Shown piece after piece: positions 43,862-53,380 of a stretch of DNA of 64,000 nt. The translations under genes and the position numbers were made by a program. Positions within the stretch are counted from its first letter, which is position 1. Every line of letters starts with the position of its first letter. The DNA is from Winogradskyella undariae (lineage in GTDB: Bacteria; Bacteroidota; Bacteroidia; Flavobacteriales; Flavobacteriaceae), in assembly GCF_013285155.1 (NCBI RefSeq), contig NZ_JABTEL010000015.1, positions 16,065 to 80,064 of the forward strand, in the 5' to 3' direction. The notes under the pieces are model-generated. The model was not told where the DNA came from, made no database searches, and worked only from the letters and a program-made list of their open reading frames with translations.

Positions 43862-44980
43862 TTAAATTTTAATCTCTCCCCAAACCAAAGGATGCGCACT
43901 AGCGGCTAAATTCTTATTAGAAACAGATTTGTAAATAGACCATTGTGGTTGTTTTTCTGGCCACATCGCTTTACGATTTAAACCACAAGAAGTCATCTTA
44001 TCAAATAGAGCAGGGGAGAAGAGCATATAATCGTTTTGCTTAATATTTACACCCATACGGTAAGCACCTAATCTAAAATAAGTAGCATCATTCCCTTTAT
44101 CAGAATCCACATGAAAAGAGCGATGTTTAGTAATGTCTTTTAAGTTTGTGTCTTGGATTATTGGAGATAAAGAATTGCAATAAGGAGGAGCATTAAATGT
44201 GCCTGCAATGATGATATTGGTTTTACCTTCTGCTTTAAGCTGATTATAAATAGCTGCAATTCGCGTAACTTGATTTTTTCTAAGGGTGTCAGAATAGGTT
44301 TTATCTTGTTTGTCTTTTATGAGGTAGACATTGAGCAGCCAAATTGTTTTTTGCGAAGGTGTGGTAATTTCATATACGATGAGGTTTTTACCGTCGTCGT
44401 TTAGGGTGGTGTTGATGTTGTACGTTCTTACAGTCTCAAGATGATACCCTTCTCTAAGCGCAATACCCATTTCTAAACTATTCATATCGTTACCTTGTAA
44501 GACAAATGATTGTGAATACGGTTGACATCCATATTTTGGAAGAATGAGCTGATTGAATTCTTCAAAAGAGGCCCTGTCTTCAATTTCCTGAAGTAATAAT
44601 ATATCAGGATTTATGTCAGCAATAACCAGTGCTTTGTGATCCGTTGCCTTCGTTTGAATGGGAATAGTTTGTAGTTCCACCCAACCATTCCAATTGGTGA
44701 TATTATTTGCTTTATTTTCTAAAGAATGACTTAAGCCTTTCATATAGAGAAATCCTGCTTTTCTTCGTAAAATAGCATAAGGGCGAGGGCTTGGTTTCTC
44801 AAAACCAATGAGAAATGATAACTCTTTAATGCGGTCTTGTTGGTTCACGGATTTAGAAGGATGAAGCATCAATGTATCGAGTTCTTGTATCCAATCGTTG
44901 AGGTTCTTTCCAAAAGGTTTGTCAAGTAAGCTTTTGTCTCGGTGAAATAAATTCTGAATGTTAAAGGTGGCGATTTTCAT
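43862..44980 (-). CDS. Endonuclease/exonuclease/phosphatase (EEP) family protein
   Basis: A 372-residue protein with the EEP fold: the start MKIATFNIQNLF contributes the Asn, and the metal-binding Glu is in DILLLQEIEDR near residue 140. Later come an IIAGTFNAPP block (where GDFN is canonical, so Asp is replaced by Thr) and SAHPLVWGEIKI near the C-terminus with the SDH-like His. The AGTFN change may weaken catalysis. It lies 11 bases after the ATPase gene in the minus-strand backbone operon. Its role in the element is not known to me. Confidence 0.8.
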   Translation of the reverse strand: MKIATFNIQNLFHRDKSLLDKPFGKNLNDWIQELDTLMLHPSKSVNQQDRIKELSFLIGFEKPSPRPYAILRRKAGFLYMKGLSHSLENKANNITNWNGWVELQTIPIQTKATDHKALVIADINPDILLLQEIEDRASFEEFNQLILPKYGCQPYSQSFVLQGNDMNSLEMGIALREGYHLETVRTYNINTTLNDDGKNLIVYEITTPSQKTIWLLNVYLIKDKQDKTYSDTLRKNQVTRIAAIYNQLKAEGKTNIIIAGTFNAPPYCNSLSPIIQDTNLKDITKHRSFHVDSDKGNDATYFRLGAYRMGVNIKQNDYMLFSPALFDKMTSCGLNRKAMWPEKQPQWSIYKSVSNKNLAASAHPLVWGEIKI

Positions 44981-44991
44981 AATACGTGTTT

Positions 44992-45648
44992 TTATTTGCG
45001 TTTATCATTGGTGTTTTCATCAAAGGGTATAAGGTTAAATAGTTCGCGCATTCGACTTCGGACACGATGACCATATAGATCTTCCAACTCTTGAGCATTT
45101 AGATTTGTAGTGGCATGTGTTTTTATCTTGTGATCCATGAAAAGCTCGTGACGCGAGATTAGAATTTCTCCCATAACATTACAGTCTTTTCCATAATGTC
45201 GTCCCATCGGTTCCACACCTAAATCATCGAAGCAAAAGAATTGCCTACAGCCATAATCTTCAATAATTTTATAACCTATATGATTAAAGCCAAATACAAT
45301 ATTTCTACACGGAATTAAAATATATGGTTTTTGTAGCGGGACGATATGTTTTAGCAATAACATTAAGCTTGTTTTACCACAGCCCACTGGTCCAGAAAGC
45401 AGTATGCCTTTGTTGATGTCAATATTATTTTTTTTGCAATTGTCTTCATCTTTTATAAGGTAATGGCAGAGTTTTAAAATAATGTCGTGGTCCTCTTCAT
45501 AGATTTTAAAACGGTTGCCAAATAGCAATTTTCCTTTAACATCGAGGTAAATTAATATTTTTTCAAAGTCGTAAATCACTTCTTTGCGATTAAAAGATCC
45601 AATGGAATATTCTATATTTTCTTCAATGAGTTTACAAGGGTTGACCAT
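44992..45648 (-). CDS. DnaC/IstB-like ATPase
   Basis: A 218-residue ATPase with Walker A (LLSGPVGCGKTSLM, near residue 90), Walker B (FFCFDDLGVEP, near 140) and a sensor-1-like THATTNLNA segment with RVRSRMRELF near 195 as an arginine-rich sensor-2/box region. This matches the DnaC/IstB helicase-loader group seen in replication or mobilisation modules of Bacteroidota ICEs. It overlaps the upstream gene by 17 bases. Confidence 0.85.
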   Translation of the reverse strand: MVNPCKLIEENIEYSIGSFNRKEVIYDFEKILIYLDVKGKLLFGNRFKIYEEDHDIILKLCHYLIKDEDNCKKNNIDINKGILLSGPVGCGKTSLMLLLKHIVPLQKPYILIPCRNIVFGFNHIGYKIIEDYGCRQFFCFDDLGVEPMGRHYGKDCNVMGEILISRHELFMDHKIKTHATTNLNAQELEDLYGHRVRSRMRELFNLIPFDENTNDKRK

Positions 45649-46279
45649 AATCTTTTTGCTTTGAGGTGCTCAAGTTGTCCTTTTTATGAGACACTTCATT
45701 TTTAGTTTCAAGTGCCTTTGCTTTAAGCATCCAATTACTGGCGCTGGCGTGCCAATCTTCAATTTTTATTTTACCACCAATTTTCCAACCAATCGCTTGA
45801 TAGTGATTGTAAAATTTTGAAGCTTCAATCGTTGGCCATTTTTTACTTTTAAAAAAAAGAATAACTTCAAATTCATTTTTTGGTAGCTTAGTTTTAGTTA
45901 TGTTTTCTTTTTGTTTAGTAAAGTTTGTATTAGGTACTAATGCTTGTTCAGTGCTTGTTTCATGCTTGTTTAGAACTTGTTTAGAGCTTGTATCAAAAAT
46001 GAGCATCCTAATTTTGCTCCCTTTATAAGGGTTATGAGATGGCAAATAATGTATGTAGTCCCAACTATGTAATTGCTTAAGGCAGCGATGATAGGTTGCT
46101 TTCGATCCAATTTTAGATTGTATCATAATTTCTTGTCTATCGATATAAAATTCTTTTGGAAACCGGTTAACATTCCAACATTGAAATAGTGCCATATATA
46201 AACTGACATGTGTTGGATTTAATCGCTTATCTAAATAGAATATTTGAAATATTGAATTGAGATGTTTTATATAGTTCAT
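45632..46279 (-). CDS. Winged-helix-like replication/regulatory protein
   Basis: A 215-residue protein whose N-terminal 100 residues read as a winged-helix DNA-binding domain (NPTHVSLYMALFQCWNVNRF, MIQSKIGSKATYHRCLKQL, DYIHYLPSH). The linker is K/T/Q-rich, and the C-terminus has a conserved-looking block (YNHYQAIGWKIGGKIKIEDW) that I know from replication-associated proteins next to DnaC-like ATPases. It overlaps the ATPase gene by 17 bases. It probably recognises the element's DNA, but no named family is certain. Confidence 0.7.
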   Translation of the reverse strand: MNYIKHLNSIFQIFYLDKRLNPTHVSLYMALFQCWNVNRFPKEFYIDRQEIMIQSKIGSKATYHRCLKQLHSWDYIHYLPSHNPYKGSKIRMLIFDTSSKQVLNKHETSTEQALVPNTNFTKQKENITKTKLPKNEFEVILFFKSKKWPTIEASKFYNHYQAIGWKIGGKIKIEDWHASASNWMLKAKALETKNEVSHKKDNLSTSKQKDYGQPL

Positions 46280-46287
46280 AAAGCGTT

Positions 46288-46566
46288 TTAAATGGTATTG
46301 TCTACACGGTTCTTATCCATTACCTTTTGAATTTCTGCGGCATCATAGTATATAATACCTCCAACCTTTGTAAAAGGAAGGGTACCATTTATGCGGAGGT
46401 TCTGTAATGTACCTGGACTAATTTTGAGTAAATCCATGAGTTCTGAAGATTTTATATATTTCTTCAGTTGGCCCTGTGATTTTTTGCTTAAGATGTCCTT
46501 AATTTCAGCGAGTAATTCTAATTTAAATTCTCTTAAATCATCTGTTGTGATTATAGTGGCTGGCAT
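46288..46566 (-). CDS. Excisionase-type helix-turn-helix protein (HTH_17/MerR-like)
   Basis: A 92-residue DNA-binding protein with the HTH_17 pattern: YIKSSELMDLLKISPGTLQN followed by LRINGTLPFTKVGGIIYYD and a terminal helix. Such proteins act as excisionases or small activators in CTnDOT-like elements. It is the first gene of the backbone operon (8 bases before the next) and lies beside rteC, a usual pairing in these elements. Confidence 0.85.
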   Translation of the reverse strand: MPATIITTDDLREFKLELLAEIKDILSKKSQGQLKKYIKSSELMDLLKISPGTLQNLRINGTLPFTKVGGIIYYDAAEIQKVMDKNRVDNTI

Positions 46567-46841
46567 AATAAAAGGGTTTTAAAGAAAGAGACTAAAAAAA
46601 GGTCTTTAAACATTTTGATAGTCTCTGTTCTGTTGATTTGACTTTCGTTATGCAAATTTGTGAGGGATTATTCTATGGTCTTCAATAGTTTATCCAGAGA
46701 TGGGAGTTTTTTTTAATATAAGTTTTGAATAGTTTTGTAGATGAGATGGGCGAGTTCAATAAAGGTATTGCCCTAATTTGTATTAAAAATAATGGAGTTT
46801 TTTAGCAGATATGGTATTCCCAACTTGGGGGAAACTTAGGA

Positions 46842-47681
46842 TTATTCATCCGAATCCTTAAAGCGTTTCAGAAGTACTTTTGTCAACCAATCTAAAAATT
46901 TTGTTTGACTGTTTTTTCTAGCTCTTATTTCTATAAAAGTGTGATAGTAATTACCGAGTTCGATGTTAAATACCTGTTCAAACATAGAGGCTAATTCCTT
47001 AATATCGGCAGTTCCGCTATTTATGGATCCGCTACTATGCAGAGCATAAATTAACTCCGTTAATTCTGTTTTGCTTCCTGTCCAGAAAAGTTTTGAAGAT
47101 GTTTGCTTCATTGTCTTATTTTTTGTGTCTTTATGAGATTGTAATTTTTCAATTTCTTGTTGCAGGTAAACAATCAACATATCATAGGCTATAATTGTGG
47201 CTACTGTGGTGTCTTGACACGTAGAAAACTGGTCATCAATAAAAAAGTGAAAGAATTCAGTTGGCAATCGTAAATCAGATTTGCCTCTAATAAAATATTC
47301 TTCATCAAGTGTCGTAGCCCCTCTGCGATAGTAGTGATAGAACTCTAAATTATCATTGAAAAAGACTTGTAATTTATTGATGTGATTATTTAAATATTCT
47401 ATTTGGTATTTGGAGCTACTTCTAGGGCGTTTACTTTCTATATTAAAGAGCCTAACGTAATAAATCAATCGACTGAATATTTGAGGTTTTATATGCTTAA
47501 AAAAACTAATTTCTTCATGTTTTGAACTAAACCCTTTTTTTAGGACACTTTTTCGGAGTTTCTTAATGCATTTTTCAGCTTTAGCAATGCCATTTTCGGC
47601 TTTGTATAAAATATCATCAGTACGGGACTCCAAAGACTCCACCGTTGTTTCAAATTCTGATATTAATTCTTGATACTTCAT
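46842..47681 (-). CDS. rteC: RteC-domain protein
   Basis: A 279-residue, largely helical protein. The start MKYQELISEFETTVESLE, the YYVRLFNIESKRP block and the middle YYRRGATTLDEEYFIRG segment match RteC proteins, the winged-helix regulators of excision in CTnDOT-like transposons; the C-terminus (GTADIKELASMFEQVFNIEL) is the conserved DNA-binding part. It supports ICE identity for this region. A 275-base AT-rich gap without a gene separates it from the excisionase-like gene and presumably holds that gene's promoter. Confidence 0.85.
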   Translation of the reverse strand: MKYQELISEFETTVESLESRTDDILYKAENGIAKAEKCIKKLRKSVLKKGFSSKHEEISFFKHIKPQIFSRLIYYVRLFNIESKRPRSSSKYQIEYLNNHINKLQVFFNDNLEFYHYYRRGATTLDEEYFIRGKSDLRLPTEFFHFFIDDQFSTCQDTTVATIIAYDMLIVYLQQEIEKLQSHKDTKNKTMKQTSSKLFWTGSKTELTELIYALHSSGSINSGTADIKELASMFEQVFNIELGNYYHTFIEIRARKNSQTKFLDWLTKVLLKRFKDSDE

Positions 47682-47708
47682 AACTATACAAAGCCATGTG
47701 TTTCATTT

Positions 47709-50111
47709 TCAACGACATTCTAGTAATCCCAAAAGTTCCAAAGTGAAATTGTCTGAAGCTTGTATATAGGCATATTTCTCTTCTACCACAGCACCAAGTT
47801 TCTTTTTCTCAAATGAAGCGGTTAGTCCCAAATCAATGGTTTTAAATTTTAATTGAATAGCCCTCTTAAGCGTTTGATATAATAATTGTCTGTAAGTCTG
47901 ATAGATTTTAAGGTAATCATAGTCCATACCGACTAAGGACGGAACATAGGTTTGAGCGTTATTTTTATAGCAAAACATTACTCCAATGATTTTGTTTAGT
48001 TGTTCAGGATGATGTATGAGTATAAATTCCCAATTGGGATGATCAGACATGTTTTTGAACAAATTGATAGGGTACGGAAAGGTATTTAGTCCAAGGTTGT
48101 TTAAGCGGACATTGTTATACAATAGATGAACTTGGTTGAGTTGGTGAGCATTGAGTGTTTGCAAGATTGAGATATCTAAGGAGGGTTCATAAGCTAAAAT
48201 GTCTTTCCTCAAATGTTTTCTGTTTCTTGAGGAAAGTCGAGATACATAAACTTCAATGGCTTCATCAGCTCTTAAATTAATGCGACATGAATTTGGCATT
48301 TGTATTCTAACAAAACCCTGACCAAGAAAATAACGATTTAAGCTATCGTTCATGCTAAAATCCCGAAGTGCAATCATTTTAGAATTAGAGCGCTGTTCCA
48401 ATGTTTCTAAAGTTTGCATAAGCATATGTAGTGCCTCTTGCTTACGTGGATGATTACCGTTGACATAGAGATGATTACCTTCAGTGAATAAACATCCTAA
48501 ACTTAAAACTTTTGAGGTCATGTAATAAGGATCTGATATGCGCTTTTCTTCAAGAGTTTTAGACGCAGTAGCGTTGGCTAGCATATCATCCTTCCAAAGC
48601 GATGAGGAAATAAAAGTGGCTAAGACCGGATGCTTTTGCGCATCACAAACAATGAGATACCAGAAATTCCAATTATTTTCTCCCAGCACATTATTTCTAA
48701 ATGTTTTCTCCAAAAATTGAAGTCCGTCCCAATCTTGAATACCACAGTCCCCAACCAAGTTGTTCCACATTTGTTTATCAATTTTTGAAATAGAAGTTTC
48801 TAATTGTAAGCTTAGATTTTTACTTATTGTTTTTTTAGTCTTAATTGTTGATTTTAATTTGAAGGCTTGATGTACGCGATGTAAGTCTGTATGTGTTTCT
48901 TCAAGTGCTTTAGGTAGATGATAGACCATAGCATCCACCAAAGCTTTAATTTCTGTACGTTGGTTATGTCTTGATATTGTAATTCGTACACCTGTGTTTT
49001 TTACTGGAACAGCAGGGAAGAGACCTAAGTTGACGTAAAATCCTTCCTTCATTAAACGATTGACAAAATTATATCCCGTTTTAGGCATACCGGTTCCAAT
49101 GAAGAATACTGGTGACATGTTTTTGTCAACAACAGGTAAATCTGTCTGCTCTAATAAGGAGTTAAAATATTGAACTCTTAATCTTAAGTCGTCTTGAAGC
49201 CTATATATCTCTGGGGATAAATGAATTTCTGCAGAAGCAGTGGCTGCTGCAACAGATGCTGGTTCTAATTGCGCAGAGAAGGTCAAAGGCCCGCCAAAGG
49301 TTTTTATGTCTTTGTGCATTTTCTTGTTAGAGCAGACTAATACGGATCCACTGGCACCAAAGGTTTTACTCAAGGTTCCAAACAAGAGCATATTTTCTGA
49401 AAGTGCATTGATTTCATTCATAACGTAACCTGTACCATTTTTTCCAATCCAGCTCATACCATGGACATCGTCAAAATAAAGATGCAATTGCGGATATTTT
49501 AAGCTTAAAGTTTTTAAATCTTTAATAGGAGCGAAATCCCCAAACATAGAATAAATACCATCTGCCATATACCAAATCTTTTTTCGGCTATTGGTGTATG
49601 ATTTTATTTTATCCTCCAACATGTTTAAATCATTATGACGAATCATGTCTATGGGAACACTTCTTGTTTTTAATACTTTAGCAGCACTTTGCACACTCCA
49701 GTGTACTTGATGATCTAAAATAATTGCATCTTGATCTTTTACAGCACTCGGAATAACACCAAGATGGCCTAAAGTACTATTCTTAGTAATCACAACGGGA
49801 TGTTGATACATTTCAGAAACTTTTTCTTCTAATTGTTTGTAGAGCGGATTAGAAATGTATGATTTAGATAATGGAAATTGCGTGCCGTATCTGCGAATGG
49901 CATTAATAGCAGCTTCTTTCAATCTCGGATCTTGCTCTAATCCTAAATACCCCGTAGTACCAAAATGAAAGAGATTTTGGTTCTTTACACCAATAGTTCT
50001 GCCCGAAAAATTGTCTCCTTCAGCATAGAGGTGGAGTACACCTTCATCTATGGCATCTGTAAAAACATTATTTACAGTATCTAGGAAGTTATTGTGTTTA
50101 ATTTTTGCCAT
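47709..50111 (-). CDS. Alpha-oxoamine synthase fused to a GNAT-type acyltransferase
   Basis: An 800-residue fusion. Residues 1-400 form a PLP-dependent alpha-oxoamine synthase (AOS; serine palmitoyltransferase, KBL and BioF relatives): LYFDDVHGMSWIG near 220 and the PLP-lysine motif TLSKTFGASGSVLV near 247. Residues about 420-800 resemble a GNAT/FemAB-like acyl-CoA N-acyltransferase (VYVSRLSSRNRKHLRKDI; KTIDLGLTASFEKKKLGA). AOS enzymes condense an amino acid with an acyl thioester, as in sphingolipid, sulfonolipid or CAI-1 signal synthesis; the fused domain may modify the amine. It is divergent from the STAS-like and AraC genes. The exact product is unknown. Confidence 0.8.
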   Translation of the reverse strand: MAKIKHNNFLDTVNNVFTDAIDEGVLHLYAEGDNFSGRTIGVKNQNLFHFGTTGYLGLEQDPRLKEAAINAIRRYGTQFPLSKSYISNPLYKQLEEKVSEMYQHPVVITKNSTLGHLGVIPSAVKDQDAIILDHQVHWSVQSAAKVLKTRSVPIDMIRHNDLNMLEDKIKSYTNSRKKIWYMADGIYSMFGDFAPIKDLKTLSLKYPQLHLYFDDVHGMSWIGKNGTGYVMNEINALSENMLLFGTLSKTFGASGSVLVCSNKKMHKDIKTFGGPLTFSAQLEPASVAAATASAEIHLSPEIYRLQDDLRLRVQYFNSLLEQTDLPVVDKNMSPVFFIGTGMPKTGYNFVNRLMKEGFYVNLGLFPAVPVKNTGVRITISRHNQRTEIKALVDAMVYHLPKALEETHTDLHRVHQAFKLKSTIKTKKTISKNLSLQLETSISKIDKQMWNNLVGDCGIQDWDGLQFLEKTFRNNVLGENNWNFWYLIVCDAQKHPVLATFISSSLWKDDMLANATASKTLEEKRISDPYYMTSKVLSLGCLFTEGNHLYVNGNHPRKQEALHMLMQTLETLEQRSNSKMIALRDFSMNDSLNRYFLGQGFVRIQMPNSCRINLRADEAIEVYVSRLSSRNRKHLRKDILAYEPSLDISILQTLNAHQLNQVHLLYNNVRLNNLGLNTFPYPINLFKNMSDHPNWEFILIHHPEQLNKIIGVMFCYKNNAQTYVPSLVGMDYDYLKIYQTYRQLLYQTLKRAIQLKFKTIDLGLTASFEKKKLGAVVEEKYAYIQASDNFTLELLGLLECR

Positions 50112-50313
50112 CGTAATTTGTTTTGCAATTAATTTAATAGCTTTTATTTAAAATTGAATAAATACGCTTCTGCTAAATCCTTTTAAGGCAACTGTTAATC
50201 CTTTGTAGATAATGATTAATCCATATTGACTAATGATAGTTAAGTGAGGTACAATTGTTATATTGATTATTTTGTAAATTTATATTTATCAATAACCAGT
50301 TTTCTTAATCATT

Positions 50314-50688
50314 ATGTCAATAGCACTTGAAAATGAGTATGCTACATATAATATTGTTAATGGAATCTTGTATGTCACCTATCGTAAAGATGTTATATTA
50401 GATTTACCTGCCGCGGTGTATGTTGTTAAGGATCGACTTTCACTTCATGAAGGTCTTTTTCTGCCGGTGCTATGCGATGTACGTCAAATTAAAGAAATCA
50501 ATAAAGCTGCAAGAGTGTATTTAGCCATTGAAGGTTCTACATTAATTAAAGCTGTAGCTTTTATTGTAGAATCGCCTGTTTCAGATATGTTGTCTAAATT
50601 CTATCTACGTACCAGTAAACCTCCAATTCCTACAGAAGCATTTACGACTATGGAACAAGCGTTAATTTTTTTGAATCAATATAAATGA
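50314..50688 (+). CDS. STAS/SpoIIAA-like protein (DUF7793-like)
   Basis: A 124-residue cytoplasmic protein with the alternating strand-helix pattern of STAS or SpoIIAA-like domains: EYATYNIVNGILYVTYRKDV, FLPVLCDVRQIKEINKAARV, AVAFIVESPVSDMLSKFYL. I associate it with DUF7793 (SpoIIAA-like) proteins in Flavobacteriia, which often lie next to PAS-AraC regulators. It lies 65 bases before that regulator. A protein-protein switch role is inferred. Confidence 0.7.
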   Translation: MSIALENEYATYNIVNGILYVTYRKDVILDLPAAVYVVKDRLSLHEGLFLPVLCDVRQIKEINKAARVYLAIEGSTLIKAVAFIVESPVSDMLSKFYLRTSKPPIPTEAFTTMEQALIFLNQYK

Positions 50689-50753
50689 TTTATGCAGCAG
50701 TTATGGTTATAGGTCATACCTGTTGGTGATATAGAGGACGTAAACCGATTCAG

Positions 50754-51725
50754 ATGGATTATGTTATAGCGCAAAGAATGAAACTTATTAATCAAATGCT
50801 TTTAGAAATGGCATCTGGTAATTTCTTCTATCGCATCGAACGTTCCAAAGAAAATGATGAGCTTGAAGCGCTTATTGTAACTTTAAACATGTTGGCAGAA
50901 GAAATTCAAGATACAATCATTCATCAAGGGTTTACAAATACTGAAAATACGCTTTTAGACATTGTTCAAATGAGTTTTATTCTAGACTCAGAAGGACGTA
51001 TTCAAATGGTTAATCAGCAGGCATGTAATGTTTTGTCGTACTTGTATGAAGATTTTATAGGTAACTATTTTGAGGTTTTTATAGCGAAATCTTCTATTCA
51101 GAAATGGAAAAAGACATGGCAACACATTAGAAAGAAGGCGTTTTTTGATACCGCTATAGCCTTAAAATTTAAATCCAAAGGAAATCTACTCATTCCTAAA
51201 AATGTGTATATCACAACTTTTAATGACCCCCATACTAAATATAGTAAAACACTGCTATCGGTTGTTCATCGTTCTAGTTTTCAAAAACAATTAGATGCAA
51301 GCTTAAAAGCGCGAGTTATTAAAGACAGTAAGTCGGGTGTCAACTCCAAAAATAAAACGTCCAAACCAAAACTTAGATTAAGCTTCGAAGATATCCGTAA
51401 AATAAGAGAAGGACATGACATCATTATTAATAATTTAGATGCTGAACTGCCGTCTTTAAGAGATTTTGCCTTACAAATAGGAACTAATGAGTTTAAATTA
51501 AAGTATGGTTTTAAGGAACTGTACGGCACCACGGTGCATCGGTTTTTAATGCAAGAACGGTTGAGAAAAGCTCAAATGATGATACAATATAGTGATGTGT
51601 CGCTTAAATCAATTGCCTATAGGGTAGGTTTCAAAAGTATGCCTCACTTTTCAAGAGTGTTTAAGAAGCGTTATGGGTATTCTCCAAGTGCATTGAGAAA
51701 GAATTCTATCTCTAATGATAAGTAA
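50754..51725 (+). CDS. PAS-containing AraC family transcriptional regulator
   Basis: A 323-residue regulator. Residues 1-60 look like a HAMP-type helical linker (NDELEALIVTLNMLAEEIQD) but there is no membrane segment. Residues about 70-190 form a PAS domain (SFILDSEGRIQMVNQQACNV). The C-terminal 100 residues form an AraC double HTH: LRDFALQIGTNEFKLKYGFK and SLKSIAYRVGFKSMPHFSRV followed by FKKRYGYSPSALRK. It lies downstream of the STAS-like gene and upstream of the MauE-like gene, so it may control the divergent AOS gene, the MauE/DUF6520 pair, or both. Confidence 0.9.
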   Translation: MDYVIAQRMKLINQMLLEMASGNFFYRIERSKENDELEALIVTLNMLAEEIQDTIIHQGFTNTENTLLDIVQMSFILDSEGRIQMVNQQACNVLSYLYEDFIGNYFEVFIAKSSIQKWKKTWQHIRKKAFFDTAIALKFKSKGNLLIPKNVYITTFNDPHTKYSKTLLSVVHRSSFQKQLDASLKARVIKDSKSGVNSKNKTSKPKLRLSFEDIRKIREGHDIIINNLDAELPSLRDFALQIGTNEFKLKYGFKELYGTTVHRFLMQERLRKAQMMIQYSDVSLKSIAYRVGFKSMPHFSRVFKKRYGYSPSALRKNSISNDK

Positions 51726-51823
51726 TAACTTCGTTTGTATTTATATATAATCCTTTAGAGTAAAGGGCTTATCCGTTAAAAATCAAAATTACTTAACACC
51801 TTTACCATATCAAAACAAAAGAT

Positions 51824-53308
51824 ATGAGATCGGTTTCATCAATACTAAGATACATACCAAATTTATCTAAACTTTTATATATTCTATTATTCGTTTATGC
51901 AGCGAGCAGTAAACTACTAGATTTTCAAAATTTTCAAACGCAATTAGGGCAGTCACCACTCCTTGGAGCTTTTGCATTTCCAATTGCCTATGGGGTCATC
52001 ATTATAGAGATACTTACCTCCTTAATATTAGCTTTAGAAAAAACAAGAATTGTAGGGTTATATATAGCATATATACTCATGGTAATGTTTACTGCTTACA
52101 TTGTAGTTATCCTAAATTTTACTTCCTTCACACCTTGTTCATGCGGAGGGGTTTTAGAAGATTTGAGCTGGACAGAGCATTTGATATTTAATTGTGCATT
52201 TATAGCTTTAGCGCTATGGGCTATCTTTTTATCTGAAAAAATGAATAAAAATCAATTAGCTGTCAGGTTGTTGTTAATGACTTTAATTGCTGTTTGTATT
52301 ATTGTTGGACTTTTTCTAATATCTGACAATAAAATGAAACAAAATAATGCATTCCAAAGGAAATACATGCCTCACGCTTTATCGAAAGTTGGAGTCTTTG
52401 AATTGGAGTCTGACGCTTTCTACATTGCAGGTATAGATAGTAGCAATATTTATTTGGGTAACTATAACGCCCCCTTATACCTTAAAGCTGTTGACGTTAA
52501 TTTAGATACTTCTCAGGATATAAAAATTGAAATTGATAATTATACGCTTCCTTATCAAAGAGTGAGAACAAATGTAAATGATTCGGATTTTTTTATAGGG
52601 GATGGCACTGTACCTGTCATTTTGCATGGTAAAACGAACAATTGGCAAGCTAAAACTTTTTCCTATAACGATGCTTATTTTTATCAGTTTGCTGTTATAG
52701 ACAGTTCAACTCTTATTCTATCTACAACTAGTACATCTACAAAATCCAATGCTTTAGGAATCTTACATTTAAATCAAGATAGCATTAGCTTCAATTTACA
52801 ACCTGACATCCTTAAAAGCCAATCTACGGGAACATTTGATACTGATGGAATACTATTGTGGAATAATCAAAATAAAAATGTGGTATATGTCTATTATTAC
52901 CGAAACCAATATGAAATAGCTAACAGTCAGCTAATTTATCAGTCTACAGGAAAAACTATAGATACCATTGAGCAGGCCCAAATAGATGTAGATTACTATA
53001 AAAAAGAAGCTCATTTTAAAATTGGAAAATCGGTCGTGGTCAATCGATATGCTTCCACCTATGGTGATCAATTATATATCAATAGTGATCACTTAGGCCG
53101 TTTTGAAGATGGTGAAATACTCAAATCAGCAAGTATTATAGATCAATATAAAATTAGCGATAACGCATACCTCCAAAGTTTTTATTTCTATCACCAACCG
53201 AATCAAAAACTTGGTGAATTTAAAGTTGAACAAAATCTAATTGTGGGCTTAGTCGATAATCAATTATGGGTATATCGAATTCGAAAAGAAGGATATTTTA
53301 AAGAGTAA
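51824..53308 (+). CDS. MauE/DoxX-type membrane protein with C-terminal beta domain
   Basis: A 494-residue protein. Residues 1-160 carry four to five membrane helices of the MauE/DoxX type, with a Cys pair in TPCSCGG at about residue 105, the active-site-like pair of redox-associated members. The remaining 320 residues are outside the membrane and beta-rich (FYIAGIDSSNIYLGNYN; HFKIGKSVVVNRY), resembling a propeller. MauE is required for disulfide formation in methylamine dehydrogenase. The next gene encodes a secreted four-Cys peptide, so a disulfide-related partnership is plausible but inferred. Confidence 0.8.
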   Translation: MRSVSSILRYIPNLSKLLYILLFVYAASSKLLDFQNFQTQLGQSPLLGAFAFPIAYGVIIIEILTSLILALEKTRIVGLYIAYILMVMFTAYIVVILNFTSFTPCSCGGVLEDLSWTEHLIFNCAFIALALWAIFLSEKMNKNQLAVRLLLMTLIAVCIIVGLFLISDNKMKQNNAFQRKYMPHALSKVGVFELESDAFYIAGIDSSNIYLGNYNAPLYLKAVDVNLDTSQDIKIEIDNYTLPYQRVRTNVNDSDFFIGDGTVPVILHGKTNNWQAKTFSYNDAYFYQFAVIDSSTLILSTTSTSTKSNALGILHLNQDSISFNLQPDILKSQSTGTFDTDGILLWNNQNKNVVYVYYYRNQYEIANSQLIYQSTGKTIDTIEQAQIDVDYYKKEAHFKIGKSVVVNRYASTYGDQLYINSDHLGRFEDGEILKSASIIDQYKISDNAYLQSFYFYHQPNQKLGEFKVEQNLIVGLVDNQLWVYRIRKEGYFKE

Positions 53309-53380
53309 ACAGCGCGTTGTTTCAGGAGGAAGGCCGAACACCTGTATATATAGTAGGCCATAATATTAAATTTTTAAATT

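Noticed and set aside
43721..43909. 62-residue plus-strand frame overlapping the end of repeat C
   Set aside because: It starts with GTG inside the repeat, runs antisense into the EEP gene's 3' end and has no recognisable pattern; it is probably a remnant or chance frame.
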